From the NCBI GenBank assembly GCA_003586115.2, contig QVOM02000042.1:78651868-78715867 (forward strand): DNA of 64,000 bases, written 5' to 3'. The stretch is from Salvator merianae (taxonomy: Eukaryota; Chordata; Lepidosauria; Squamata; Teiidae). The notes beneath the pieces were generated by a model. The model saw nothing but the letters and a program-made list of their open reading frames with translations, did not search any database and was not told the origin of the DNA. This document shows, one piece after another, positions 22,215 through 32,823 of the stretch. A program made the position numbers and the translations under genes. Positions within the stretch are counted from its first letter, which is position 1, and each line of letters opens with the position of its first letter.

Positions 22215-22500
22215 AACTAACCCTTGACTATGAAAGCTCACTGGGTGATGCTGGGCCAGTTGCTGCTTCTCAGTGTTGTTGTTGGGTACTGCTGAGTCAT
22301 GGCCGCCTCTATGCAGTTTTCTTGGCAGGGATACAGAAGTGGTTTGCCATTGGTAGAGATACAGAAATTGTTTGGCTTCTCAGTATAACCTGTCTCATGT
22401 GGTTGTGGGAATAAAATGGAGAGGAACAAAATAATGTGTATTTCTTTGGTCTCCTTAGAAAAAGGTGGTGGAATTCAAATGCCATAAATAAATATTAAAA
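22215..22500 (+). mobile_element. tRNA-related SINE (Sauria-like), tRNA head missing
   Basis: Motifs in order: tgaaagctcactgggtgatg, ctgggccagttg, cctgtctcatgtggttg, ggaataaaatggagagg and a tail gaattcaaatgccataaata. This is the body of a reptile SINE. About 130 bp between 22255 and 22385 (ttcttggcagggatacagaagtgg region) is not part of the usual body and may be an insertion or a second SINE piece. The tRNA-like head is not seen. Confidence 0.6.
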
Positions 22501-22504
22501 CTAA

Positions 22505-23985
22505 AATCAATGCACACTTTGTAAGTTTAGCACCAACCTGTTGAAAAGTCTTGGAGAACTTGAAAACCTGCTATTTCTGACACTTTTATCGACCTCACAG
22601 AGGTCTCATCCTTTATGGGCTTTGGAACTTGTATACATGTAATAGATGTTTTGTGGCCAAATTTAAGGCCAAGTTACAAATAATCCAATTAGAAAACTGG
22701 CCAGACTAAACTGAAAGACTGAAACAAACAAGCCACCAGTTTGTTTTCCTTTTTTCTTTACCCCCTTATCTGTTAATTATAGTGATTTGATTTAGGAACT
22801 GAAATGAATACGCAGCAAACAGAATTGGCTGGAGTTTGTAACCTTGCAAAACTTTAATGTAAGGTTGCCATCTTAGTCAGATGCCTGTTGTACCATCACC
22901 AGGTATGTCTCTTCTTACATGCTTGTTCAGTCTTGCAAATCTTGGGTCTGGGCCCAATGAAAAAGTAATCTTTCCAGCTCAAGTTGTTTCTTCTTTTGTC
23001 TGGGTACCAAAGACTTGATCCAAATCAGTTCAAAGCATAAGCTGGGGGAGCTGTTTTGTAGTTCTTTAGATTTGACTGAAAGCAAGTTGGGTAAATGTAG
23101 CTGGCTGGCAGAAGTGAGACTGCAATGGGTGGAGAGCATATTTTAAGGATAACGTTGCCAATCATAGGTAGACACAAACTGTGAGGGGTCTGAAAACTGG
23201 CAATTTCTCGGCTTTGTCTGTTCTGCTGCTTACTTTTCTCTTTTCAGTACTTTTTAATCTACCTTGAGCACGTATACTACAATTGGCCTTTCTAGCCTTC
23301 AATTTTAAGTCGTCCCATTGCGTCATGGAAAAAGACCGACTTTGCAAAGATGCAGTTCTAATCCTTCCCAACTGAGAGAGACCAGGCACTTCTCCTAACC
23401 CCTAAACATGCTGTCAGGATGTGCCAAACTGTAATTCATAAGTTTGTTTCTTAAGAACTGCAGTTAGAAGCCTAGGATGTGTCAGGTGCTTTACCTGATG
23501 ACCCTGGGCTATCCTCAGCACCTGCAAGCAACTCATGAGTAGAAAAGTTGCATTGAAAAGATGTGGGAAACTCATCGCTTCCAGAAGCATGGCTGCCATG
23601 CACTCCCTGGGGGTAGAGCCATGTTGCATGTTGTGTGTCATCATGTGGGCGCAGATGTATGTTGAGATCCAAGGTTATTACAAGTAGCTGACTGTCCCAG
23701 TCCTTTAACTATAGTTCGTGCTCTGATGAACTGCAGTTTGGTACATCTCTGGCACACTGTGGTTGTTCCTCCTTAAGGGCTGGCTGAAGGAATCACACAG
23801 TCACTTAAGCCAACAAGTCTGCTCATGTATCCATATAACGCACGGACTCCCCCAGTAATTATCCCTTTTTTCTTCTGTCTGGAAATGCTTTGAAGTAATA
23901 AAACTTGGCAGTCTAAACTTTTCACTTTTACAGGGAACCACAATGGAGGAAGCTTGTTTTCTCCTTGCTATGGGAACAGCATGGA
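22505..23985. other. No recognisable feature
   Basis: No host exon or named repeat could be supported here. Confidence 0.4.
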
Positions 23986-23989
23986 GAGG

Positions 23990-24058
23990 TGGAGAAGGGT
24001 TTGCACCACCTTGGGCTGTTTGGAGGAAAGAAGGGATATAAATGCCATAAACAAATGT
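23990..24058 (+). mobile_element. SINE/LINE 3' tail fragment
   Basis: caccttgggctgtttggagg ... gggatataaatgccataaac is a typical short 3' end of a reptile SINE or L2. Nothing upstream is assignable. Confidence 0.5.
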
Positions 24059-24572
24059 TTTAGGGGACGTACAAACTATGGGGATGCTGTTAACACTTAA
24101 AATTAGCATGTTAAACTCATTCAGTTCTTCTTGGAGCTGATCGGACTAGTCAATCTTAAATTGTTCAGTTTCAAACATTTCAACATTCTTGTTCAAATAA
24201 AAATCTCAAAGCTGTCTACAGTAAAATTCAAACTGATTGCTCTTACTTGGTTAGGATGCTTTAAATCCACAACAAGTGAAAATGTAGATGTAGTTTTTTT
24301 GATGTGCAGTTCAAAATATGTGATTATTTAGAAAGTACCACTGTTACAATTTTAGAATGTCTCCCCCAGGAAAAAAATCCCCAACAGAAAACAGGTCAGT
24401 GCTGTATGTGCTTTGCTGCAGGTACTGGAAACACCACCAACTACAAGTTGCATAAATTTTCACTCGTACTAATGAGGGTTAAGAATATAAGAAATAAATG
24501 CAATCACTGTACCTTTGTTGAAAGATGTTGGAATGTAAGTCTCTGTGTCACTGATTTCTGTATAATCAACAA

Positions 24573-24660
24573 TAATAAAAAGAATATAAAAAATACTCTG
24601 CTGGATCAGACCAGTGGCCCGTCTAATACAGAAGCCTCACCGGTCTTACCGCAGCCCACA
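24573..24660 (-). mobile_element. CR1-B LINE 3' end fragment
   Basis: gaatataaaaaatactctgctggatcagaccagtggcccgtctaat is a diverged reverse complement of the CR1-B 3' end. Only about 90 bp can be recognised. Confidence 0.55.
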
Positions 24661-25157
24661 ATTGCAGTCAGAAGTACGTATCACTTTATATGCCAGAGGA
24701 AGAGGATTTTCATCTAGAAAACTATTGTCTCTGTTAGAAATTTATAGAATTTTGTACTGGAGTACACACAGTGGAAGAATTGAATGTGTTACTTAAACCA
24801 ACTCATTAAAGGAAACCTGAATTCATTTGACTACGTTTCAAAGCAGGAAGCTAACAAATTCACTAAGAAAATACATACTTAGATAGGAAAGCCTATATCT
24901 GAAAACATGTTATGATGATGGGAGAGGAAACAAAGAGTGAGATTGAAGAAAATGAGATTGGAGAAAGGGTAGTTCTCAGGACAATCAAAGGCAAGCAATG
25001 CAGAGACAAAGTGGGGGAGAACACAAGGAATTTCTTCTTTCCATACTAACTGCCTGTATATCTGTTGCCCCATGTGGTCAGTTAGAAAATCCAAAATGAC
25101 CTACGCTTCTGGTACTGTTTTTCCAACTGAACTGAGGCTAGTTATTTTTTTGATGAA

Positions 25158-25392
25158 TATGAATGTATCAGTGGCTACTAGAACAGATGCCTAGGTACCA
25201 CCTTCAGGTTGGAGAGACAGGCAGGATGCCTGTAAAGGCCATTTGCAAGGAGTTGAGAGCAGGTGAAGGTTTTCCCTTCGTCTTCTGCTTGAGATGCTCA
25301 GAAGCGATTGGTGGGCCACTGTGTGAAACAGGTTGCTGGATTACATGGGCAGTGGCCCGATCCAGCAGGGCTCTTCTTATGTTCTTGATATA
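25158..25392 (+). mobile_element. CR1-B LINE 3' end fragment
   Basis: Plus-strand copy: tcagtggctactagaacaga, gatgcctaggtacc, gtgggccactgtgtgaaacag, ccgatccagcagggctcttc, ending in TTATGTTC then TTGATAT. The order is that of the 48334-47975 segment read on the minus strand. 5'-truncated in the 3' UTR. Confidence 0.8.
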
Positions 25393-25399
25393 AATCTGT

Positions 25400-26845
25400 C
25401 TGTTTAAGGAAACACTTCCACTTCTTCTGTAATTGTACACAGTAGCGAATAGCAAATAATGTCATGGTCTTTCTTTGAGACTTCTTGCCTTCTTCATCAA
25501 TGTTTAACCCAATGTGATCGTGTACCTTTGTGTAACCAGCTAAAACAGGCTGCTGCAATCTATAATCTGTTAGGTCACAGATCTCCAGGCTGCAAAAGTG
25601 ACCCCTTTCTTCTGTAGATTCCCTGGAAAAGTATTAATCAAGATGGCAATGTATTTACCTTGGTACTCACATCTCTGCAGTGTTTCCCTTGCTGAGGCAA
25701 CTGATCCGCATGCCCTGTGTTTCTGAGCTATGATGCAGCAGCCTGCAACACAGTATAGCCTCAGGCATCATGGGAAAGCCTTTTGCTTGTCTATGCTTGC
25801 AGAATGATAGTACACACTTTGTGTAAAGAGAAGCATAGTGTACTAGTGTGGTATGCAATCTGTGTGACATTCGCACAAGCTGCACACTTTGATGTGGTTC
25901 CTTTGTGCTACATAACTGAAATTTGCATGACTTTCTGCTCAGGTATGAGGAGTACACTGCAATAAGAGAAGAAGAGAGGGAATTATATCCATGGTGCTTG
26001 CGTGATCCAGGGATGCATTTCCTTTGCTCAGTAGTGGATGAACATTTCTGCTGCCTCTGTAAAACTCCTTCTCCAGAGTGCCTTTTGAAGTGTTAAACTA
26101 TTTTTAAAAAATGTTTTTAACCAGTATGATATGAACTATGCATTGTAGTGATTCTTCCTGGTAGAAATAAAAATGGGTTATTCTACAAATATATACGAAG
26201 ATACCTGTTTAGGGTCAGTCTTCTGCCTTAGAGTGACTGGCTTATAAGTTTGAAACTGGTTCTTGCTACAACCCAAACCCTTCTGTGCAATATGCAGACT
26301 TGGAAGGGGATCCTCATAGGAATCTTACACCGTCATGCCATTTTCTGGAGAAAACAGGCAGCTAGTCGCTTCTGAATGAGGTTCTCCCATTTAGCTGCTG
26401 TTTTTCAGTGCTCAATGCATCAAATTTCTTCCGTTTCGGCAAAAGATTGCCTGTAGAAAAGGGCTTCTGAGCATGCACAATTCATGCTTTTCCATGCAGA
26501 GATACTTAAATCTTTTAAAAAGTGCAGAGCTCTTCTAAACATACGGAGAGTACCTGTCTTTTGTGAAGGCTGTGATGAAAGCTGTTTCTTAATTTTCTGC
26601 TAGCCTGTCCATTGTGGGAGCCGGTTCGGAGATGCTGTGTCTTGTAAGACATGGCAGGCAGTCTTTCAGTGAGCACAGGGCAGGCAAAGAGACAGCAAGC
26701 ATACACATGCTAAGCATGGCTCAGCTGGAGATTCTTTCTCCTTTTCTCCCCCCAGCTTTCTCGTTCTGGCAGCCTACCTAAATGTCTTGCTAGGCCGGAA
26801 ACATTTGGCAATCTTGGAGCCTGCCAGAAATTGAAGCAAAGAAGA
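25400..26845. other. No recognisable feature
   Basis: No repeat or coding exon that I can support. Confidence 0.4.
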
Positions 26846-26849
26846 GGCC

Positions 26850-27330
26850 TTATTTATCTTTGATGGTCGCTTTAAGAGGCTCTACAATTTTTATGAAGGC
26901 TGCAAGAAACCTGTCATAAACTAATACATGGTAAAAGAGCTTCTTTATTGCTCTGCTCTTCAATTATGTTCTGGGTTAGGTGCCTGAAAGATATTGCACA
27001 GAGATGCAATCTCTTCCCATATCAGGTAATTAAAAGCAGGGCTCACAATCACCAAAGCACCCATCAGGTTTTATCTTGCCGAGCGAGAAGTCCTAATGCA
27101 ACACTTCTAAAAAGTCGTTTGAAATAACTCACGGGGCTGCTGCTGATAATGGTGATGTAGTAATTAATGATGAGAAGATAAAGGGATATTGACTTGCTGA
27201 ACAATTTATTTGAAATAATTAAAAGCTCTTTATCAGCCGCTATGCGTCTGGAGTATGTCTGCCAGTCACCATTTATGGTGGAAATATAATGACTGTGAAT
27301 TGATTCTGAATTTCCAGCAAGCTCTGTGAG
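26850..27330. promoter_or_regulatory. Candidate conserved non-coding element
   Basis: About 480 bp free of any repeat signature, AT-rich but compositionally complex, with clustered motifs of the kind found in developmental enhancers: TAATTAATGA (27160-27170 region), GAAATAATTAAAA (27211-27223), CTTTGAT (about 26860) and TTTATGGTGG. There is no long open frame. It ends at a (TG)n run at about 27329-27346. This is an impression from sequence texture only, with no alignment behind it. Confidence 0.35.
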
Positions 27331-27458
27331 TGTGTGTGTGTGTGTGGTATAGCAGAAGAACATTGAAGAAGAAAACTATTGGAGAATGTGTTTGAATCCT
27401 TGGTGAGGGAGAATCAAACCAACAGAAGGGAGATGTAAAATAATATGGGATCAGAACA

Positions 27459-27680
27459 GGCTACGTCCACATGTATTAAAAAGTGGTTCAAAAGGAGTAT
27501 AGAGGTGGTAGCATGTGTCAGCTAATACTTCCATTCCACCTCTAATTCATATTAATGACCAGAAAATGCATTTTGGATTAGAAGCGGATTACAAGGGGAA
27601 TGTGGCATCTGCCACCTCTCAGCTGCTATTGAGTTGTTTTTTTTTGGTTTTTACTGTGTGTAAATGTGTCATTTGAGAAG
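27459..27680. mobile_element. Possible Q-related MITE
   Basis: GGCTACGTCCACATGTA at the left, a T-run and ctgtgtgtaaatgtgtcat at the right resemble the ends of the Q copy at 62936 (GGCTGCATTCACATGTAG ... CTATGTGTAAATGCATC). The interior is different, so this may be a related family only. Confidence 0.4.
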
Positions 27681-27727
27681 CAGACCACATGACTTAAGTG
27701 GAAAGGATGGAGGTGGAAGCTCTCTAA

Positions 27728-28013
27728 GGGACTTTCTACACTTACCTATATTCTGGTATTCTGGATCAGATACTGGTGTGGATTATAGAGGCTCTGCCTG
27801 CACCAACTGCCTCTGGTACACTCATCTGCATTAGACGGAGTGTATTCTGGATCAGGAGGCTCCAAATGGCCCATTTCAGTGATGCACCTTGATGCTGGCT
27901 GATTGTGAAGCTCACGGGAGCTTTGAGGCAGCGCAAGGATGCAGATCAGGACCAGCACCTGCCAGATCCGCACCTGCATTTCCCGATCAAGGAAGAGAAG
28001 TGCAGAAAGGCTC
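27728..28013. mobile_element. HA-type MITE, short form
   Basis: A 286-bp element from GGGACTTTCTACACTTACC to GTGCAGAAAGGCTC, with TAA duplicated at 27725-27727 and 28014-28016. The interior (ggatcagatactgg, gaggctctgcctgcacc, gtgtattctggatcagga) is HA-like. Non-coding. Confidence 0.8.
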
Positions 28014-28147
28014 TAAGAGAGGATCATAAAGTTGTAAGTGCCTTGTCCTGCACGTGCTAGATGTGATTGCAAGGCCTGCGTCTCAGTAACATATCTGCAA
28101 AAACTGGAGATAGAATTATAGAATGAGCTTTTTACTGATGGATTTGT

Positions 28148-28340
28148 AGAATAAAGAATAAAGAAGACGGGTTGGAAGAAGAAAGGAAACCGGGAGGGGC
28201 AAGAAACAAGAAATCTAGAAGAAACTTTTGAAGAAGGGGGGAAGCCAAAATGTAATGAACAAAGGTTATCTATATGTACACACCCATTTGGGAATAAGAT
28301 GCATGTTTTATGTATTTCAAAACAAAATTTTAAAAAGAGG
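28148..28340 (+). mobile_element. L1 LINE 3' UTR fragment
   Basis: gaataaagaagacgggttgg, ggaggggcaagaaacaag, agaagaaacttttgaagaagg matches the reverse complement of 35150-35290, where it follows an L1 ORF2 C-terminus. Ends in an A-rich tail. Severely 5'-truncated. Confidence 0.65.
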
Positions 28341-28689
28341 ACTTTTACACAAAACTGACACTGTGTATGCCTTGGCTATGGCTGTTTAGGGATGCAGTTC
28401 TCTTACCCCAACAAATAATCCACGTCACTATCTGTTTTGCCGTCTACACCACATAACTACATAGTGGGACACATGTGCCTCTTGACGTTTTGGGGGGAGG
28501 TGAGGAGGAGCCCATCTGCTGACCGCTAACTTCACTATCACAATAATGGAGACACCCACATGTTCCCTCCCTTTTACTGACCTCTCCCTGCTTTTATGTT
28601 ACTCTGAAGTTGCATAATTGTGCAAAAGTGCAGTTACAAAGGAGCAGAAATTGAGACCTGCCCTTTAAGGAGCTTTATTGTGTTGTAGA

Positions 28690-29080
28690 TGTGGAATTGA
28701 AGTTGTGCTTGGGTGGATACAGGCTGGAGAGGATGAAGGAGCAAACAGTGAATGACCAGTAATGCGACCAAGGGAATCCATGTTCTGATGCGGAAGCAGG
28801 GAAATACAAAGGGCAGAGTTTGACTTTCCCAGCCCTGTGAAGTCAAGATTTGAATGTTGAGACTGCATCTAATCACTGACTGCACAGGAGGGAAATTTGG
28901 TGAGGAGTGGAGATAGAAAGGTATGGTTTCTGCATGCCAAGCACAGAAAAAATGAGTGAGAACAAGCAAGTAAAAAGTTAGTCAGTGTTAAAATACAAAT
29001 GTGGGAACAACCAGAACACGTACTCAGTCCTTGTTCTCTCCCAATATGGATTAAACCTGACAGTGCCCTAGCACGCAAGA
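28690..29080. repeat. Dispersed repeat R, partial
   Basis: Shares long blocks with 34130-34410: gaagtcaagatttgaatgtt, aatcactgactgcac, gagaacaagcaagt, gtgttaaaatacaaatgtgg, acggattaaa-like end. At the 34-kb site this sequence is the right part of a TIR element. Here the other half is not recognisable. Confidence 0.6.
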
Positions 29081-29091
29081 TACAAGAAATA

Positions 29092-29270
29092 GGCCCTTTC
29101 TGCACTTGGCCTTATTGTTAATGATATCCCAGAATAGGGACCTGCTATGCACATGCTAGTGCAAACTATGAAAGATCTTGCCCAGGGCCACCATAGTTTG
29201 CACTAGCATGCAGGTGGCAGGTCCCTATTCTGAGATATAATCCACAGTAAGGCCAACTGCAGAAAGGGCC
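29092..29270. mobile_element. P-family palindromic MITE, copy 4
   Basis: A 179-bp palindrome, GGCCCTTTCTGCACTTGGCC to GGCCAACTGCAGAAAGGGCC, with ATA duplicated at 29089-29091 and 29271-29273. It abuts repeat R. Confidence 0.88.
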
Positions 29271-29274
29271 ATAG

Positions 29275-30160
29275 TTTCAAATACCGTACTATTAGTCAGA
29301 TTCTCTTTCTTGGCTGTCAGTATATAAACTGACTGCTTCCAATCTATTGGCCACTGAATGGCTTTCCAAACGTGCTGACAAATACAAGTTAGCACTTTGA
29401 TTCTTTTTCAACTGACTGTAAGACTTATATTGCAGTTCTGACTCCTGCAGCCTTCCTTCCTAACAAAGACTTCAAATGCTGATCTGCCTCCAGATTCCAT
29501 AACCATTGGCTCCTGTACATAATCAGCATCTTCAGAGTATCCTGAATATTATTATCTGTTCTATACAAATTTTCAGTACAATCCTTCCATCTTTGTTTGG
29601 TCCTGCCATGACCAATGACAACTGTATAAAAGGTATTTTTTTAAAAAATAGATTTTTTAATTTTGTCTGCAAAATGTCTGCAAAGTTGGCACGTTGCAAT
29701 TGGTTTCTGAATGTTGTGTTGTTTGATACTAATTTTGCTTACATTTCTCATGGTCAGTTTTATGTAGTATATTTTTGTAGACAGCAAGGAGGCATTGTTG
29801 GCAAGGTATTACTAATGTGCATGAGGCTGTTCTTCGTGTAATTTTTGGCATTTCAGTAGGCTGTCTAAACTTGTCTGTTGACTGATGTTTCTGTATAGCT
29901 TAAAAAGTTTTGCAGATTATAGCACATGTTGGGGGGGGGGGGAGAGGATTCTTATATGACTTTAGATGTCAAGTCACCCAAGCATTTTAGAGGTCCTTTT
30001 AGGTGTATAGTATTGGTTTTAAATTTGTCTTTATATTGTTTTTAATTAGAGCGCAACCGTGCATAAAGAAGAAAAATTCACCCAGAGAATTCACTTTATG
30101 TGCTTGTGTTCTGTTAATTCAAATGTAGTGTGGTAGCTAGGGAGCCTACAACGTAAGAGG
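29275..30160. other. No recognisable feature
   Basis: AT-rich sequence with a G12 run at about 29931-29942 and no coding exon that I can support. Confidence 0.4.
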
Positions 30161-30164
30161 CCCT

Positions 30165-30305
30165 TGTTTTGCTTTCTCACTTGGTCATGGAAATACATTG
30201 GGTGACCCTGGCCAGTTGCCCCCTCTCAGGTTATTATATTTCATAGAATTGTTGTTGAGGGCAGAATAATGTATATCACTTTGAGTTCCTCAGAGGAGTG
30301 TGTGT
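30165..30305 (+). mobile_element. tRNA-related SINE fragment (Sauria-like)
   Basis: ctttctcacttggtcatgga, cattgggtgaccctggccag, ttgttgttgagggcagaata, atcactttgagttcctcaga follow the body of the reptile SINE, as in 22215-22500. Head and tail are missing. Confidence 0.6.
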
Positions 30306-30321
30306 GTGTGCTTAAAATCTT

Positions 30322-30748
30322 GGGACTTTTCTGCACTTACCTTGTCTTGTTCCGGGCCAGTGGATCTGAACCAACAAGCCCCACTGGTCCAGAACACACC
30401 ACGGTGATTCTGGAACTACACCATCTGCATGGCAGTGTTGGTCCAGACAACTCCCACACTGGCCCTGAAGTTTACATGAGCTTTAGGGCAGGGCTTCATG
30501 CCAAAATGGGTCCCTTGGAAGCTCAGGAAATTGAAGCGTGCTTTTGTGGTCTGGACCTCCCTCACTGATATTTCGGTAGTGACTTAGATCAAGGGCTTCT
30601 TGATCTGGATCACACTCTGTCTAAAGCAGATGGAGTATACCAATAGTGTGCAGGTCCTCTCTGTTCCACACTAATGTGTGGACAGATGAGGCCCAGGAGA
30701 GAACTACAAGAACAAGTATTCCAGATCAGAGATAAGTACAGAAAGGCC
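30322..30748. mobile_element. HA-type MITE
   Basis: A 427-bp element starting GGGACTTTTCTGCACTTACC and ending GATAAGTACAGAAAGGCC, with a probable CTT duplication (30319-30321, 30749-30751). Contains the HA phrases cttgatctggatcacactctgtctaaag and ctgttccacactaatgtgtgg. Confidence 0.75.
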
Positions 30749-31091
30749 CTTAGTCCTGAAATTCATGCTACTTCTTCATTTTCTACCTTAAAACAAAACT
30801 CTGGAAAATCTTTTCATCCCCTTTGAGTGTACTGTGCTGCTGAGAATCTGAACTTCTGATTTTCTGTTCCTCACAGTTGGCCTCTGGCCCCATATCCTAT
30901 TTTCAGTTCCTTTCCCTTGGGTTTCCCTTTTATTTTCCTCATGTGTCAGGTCTGTTTTAGATTATAAGACTGCAGGCCAGGACTGTAGCTGTCATTCTAT
31001 GTATAATGTATGCCTAGCTGTTGTCAGTGTTTGAAATGAATTGTGTTTTATTGTTACTGTCCCTATACCACAGTTGTGTGTTCTGAACATT

Positions 31092-31682
31092 GGGCCTGTT
31101 CGCACTACCGCGGTAGACCGTTCGCTGGAACGGAGCTTTTGCACTGCAGCGGGCGCGCACCTCCCCCGAACTGAACCAAGCCTCTCCCGATACGTACCTG
31201 ATGCTGGGGAAGGCAAGACAAGTAATTATTTGTCTTCAGTCCTACCTGCACGATCGAGCGAAGATCAGGGAAGGTCTTTTCGCACTCCCTTCCTGGCTTG
31301 AAATGGTGGGGGGGGAGGGGCTGGTGCAGCTGCGCAACCTGGTCCGCTGCTTCGCAACCTGGTCTGCTGCTTCGCAACCGGGTTTGCCCTTTGGGCTTTG
31401 CAGCCTGGCTGCCATTGCGAAGACAGCTCTGAAAGGAGCCCCTCTAGCTTCGAAGCAGTAGTCTATGGTTCGGATTGCTAGACCTATCTAGGCATCTGTG
31501 CCTCTATGGTTCATGACCTCATTTCCTGACTAGGGGATTCCCATCCACACCGCTCCCTCTGCTGATCAACTTGGAGTCCGTTTCTCTGGCTGTAAGTGCA
31601 TATGGCACCCAGCAGACTCCAACCTCTCCGGTCTGAAGCCTACTAATGAGACCATTCTACGAAGGTTAGTGCGAACAGGCCC
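31092..31682. mobile_element. HC-type MITE, copy 2
   Basis: A 591-bp element with perfect 14-bp terminal repeats (GGGCCTGTTCGCAC / GTGCGAACAGGCCC) and ATT duplicated at 31089-31091 and 31683-31685. It aligns along its length with 5593-6149 (gtagaccgttcgctggaacggagctttt, aaggcaagacaagtaa, gatcgagcgaagatc). Open frames on both strands are composition artefacts. Confidence 0.87.
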
Positions 31683-31751
31683 ATTGTTTGTTTGTTTTTT
31701 GTTTTGGGTGGTTTGTTTTTTTTTTTACAAAATTAGGCTGTTTTTAACTCA

Positions 31752-32228
31752 GGACCTGTTTGCACTTGCTGGCCTGGAATGGTGTAACATTACCATATCG
31801 GGCCGGTAAGGATTAGGCATGGAGGAGGCCATCTACACTCCAAGGGCTGGAAAGGTCTGCTGGACCACCAGCACTTGCAGATGGCCCAATCAGACCAGGC
31901 TGGATTGCCATGATAATGGCTGTGGCATCATCTGGCACGCACCTGGACGTTGCCATGGTGATCAGGACATGACACACAACTGCACAGCTGTAGCCGCATT
32001 GCCATGCTCACTTGCAGCATCACATCCAGAAGAGGCTGTGAATGCTGCTAGCTGGCAATGATCTAGCTGCTTCTGGTCAAGCTGTGGACAGCAGTTTTAT
32101 TGCCCACAGCTAGTAATGTCCGGGAGCAGCTGGAGGCACTCTGGGATGTGGCAGTGGGGGCACGGTGCAGACGAATCCTGTCTAATGAGCGTCTGATAGC
32201 TCACTACACAGTGATTGCAAACAAGCCC
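31752..32228. mobile_element. HB-type MITE, copy 3
   Basis: A 477-bp element from GGACCTGTTTGCACTTGCTGG to GATTGCAAACAAGCCC. It shares gggccggtaagg, gttgccatggtgatca and agctgcttctggtcaa with the other HB copies. The flanking triplets (TCA and CAG) overlap but do not match exactly. Confidence 0.7.
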
Positions 32229-32239
32229 CAGGTCACTGC

Positions 32240-32575
32240 ATTAGCGGGTCTACTCCTGTATTGTCTGTCCTAACGCAAAATAGCTTTCCATGGGTACGAA
32301 GGTGCTGCTTCCTACTGAGGTCCTCCTGGATATTGGGGCCTCCTGGATATTGAAGAAATGGTTTCTTTGTGCCTTGACACCCTTTTTTCTTTTTGTGGTG
32401 CCTTTTAGGTTGCATCTTTGAGGAGAGAGACTGTTTCCCTTTTCTTTTTTAATTGATCAATAATATCTCTGAGACACTCTTCTGCTAAAGAAACATAAAA
32501 ACATTTTTTTTAAAATTATTGATCTGGATGTAGGAGTAACTTCAGTGGTTATAAAACTGGGACATTTTCTGGACA
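32240..32575. other. No recognisable feature
   Basis: Short spacer between the HB element and the mariner-type element; contains a T-rich patch only. Confidence 0.4.
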
Positions 32576-32823
32576 ACTACAGTCATACCTTGGTACTCGT
32601 CATTAATTGGTTCCAGGAGGCGTGATGAGTACCAAAAATGATGAATACCAAACAAATTTTTCCCATAAGGAATAATGTAAATAAATTTAATGTGTTCCCA
32701 AACCAAAGACAATGCACATTTTCAAGGCATTATGTAAAAAGATAGGGTTGTATATCATTACTTTACATGAGAAATAAACCTAAAAGTTAATAAATACCTG
32801 TACAGTACTTAGATTAAATACAC

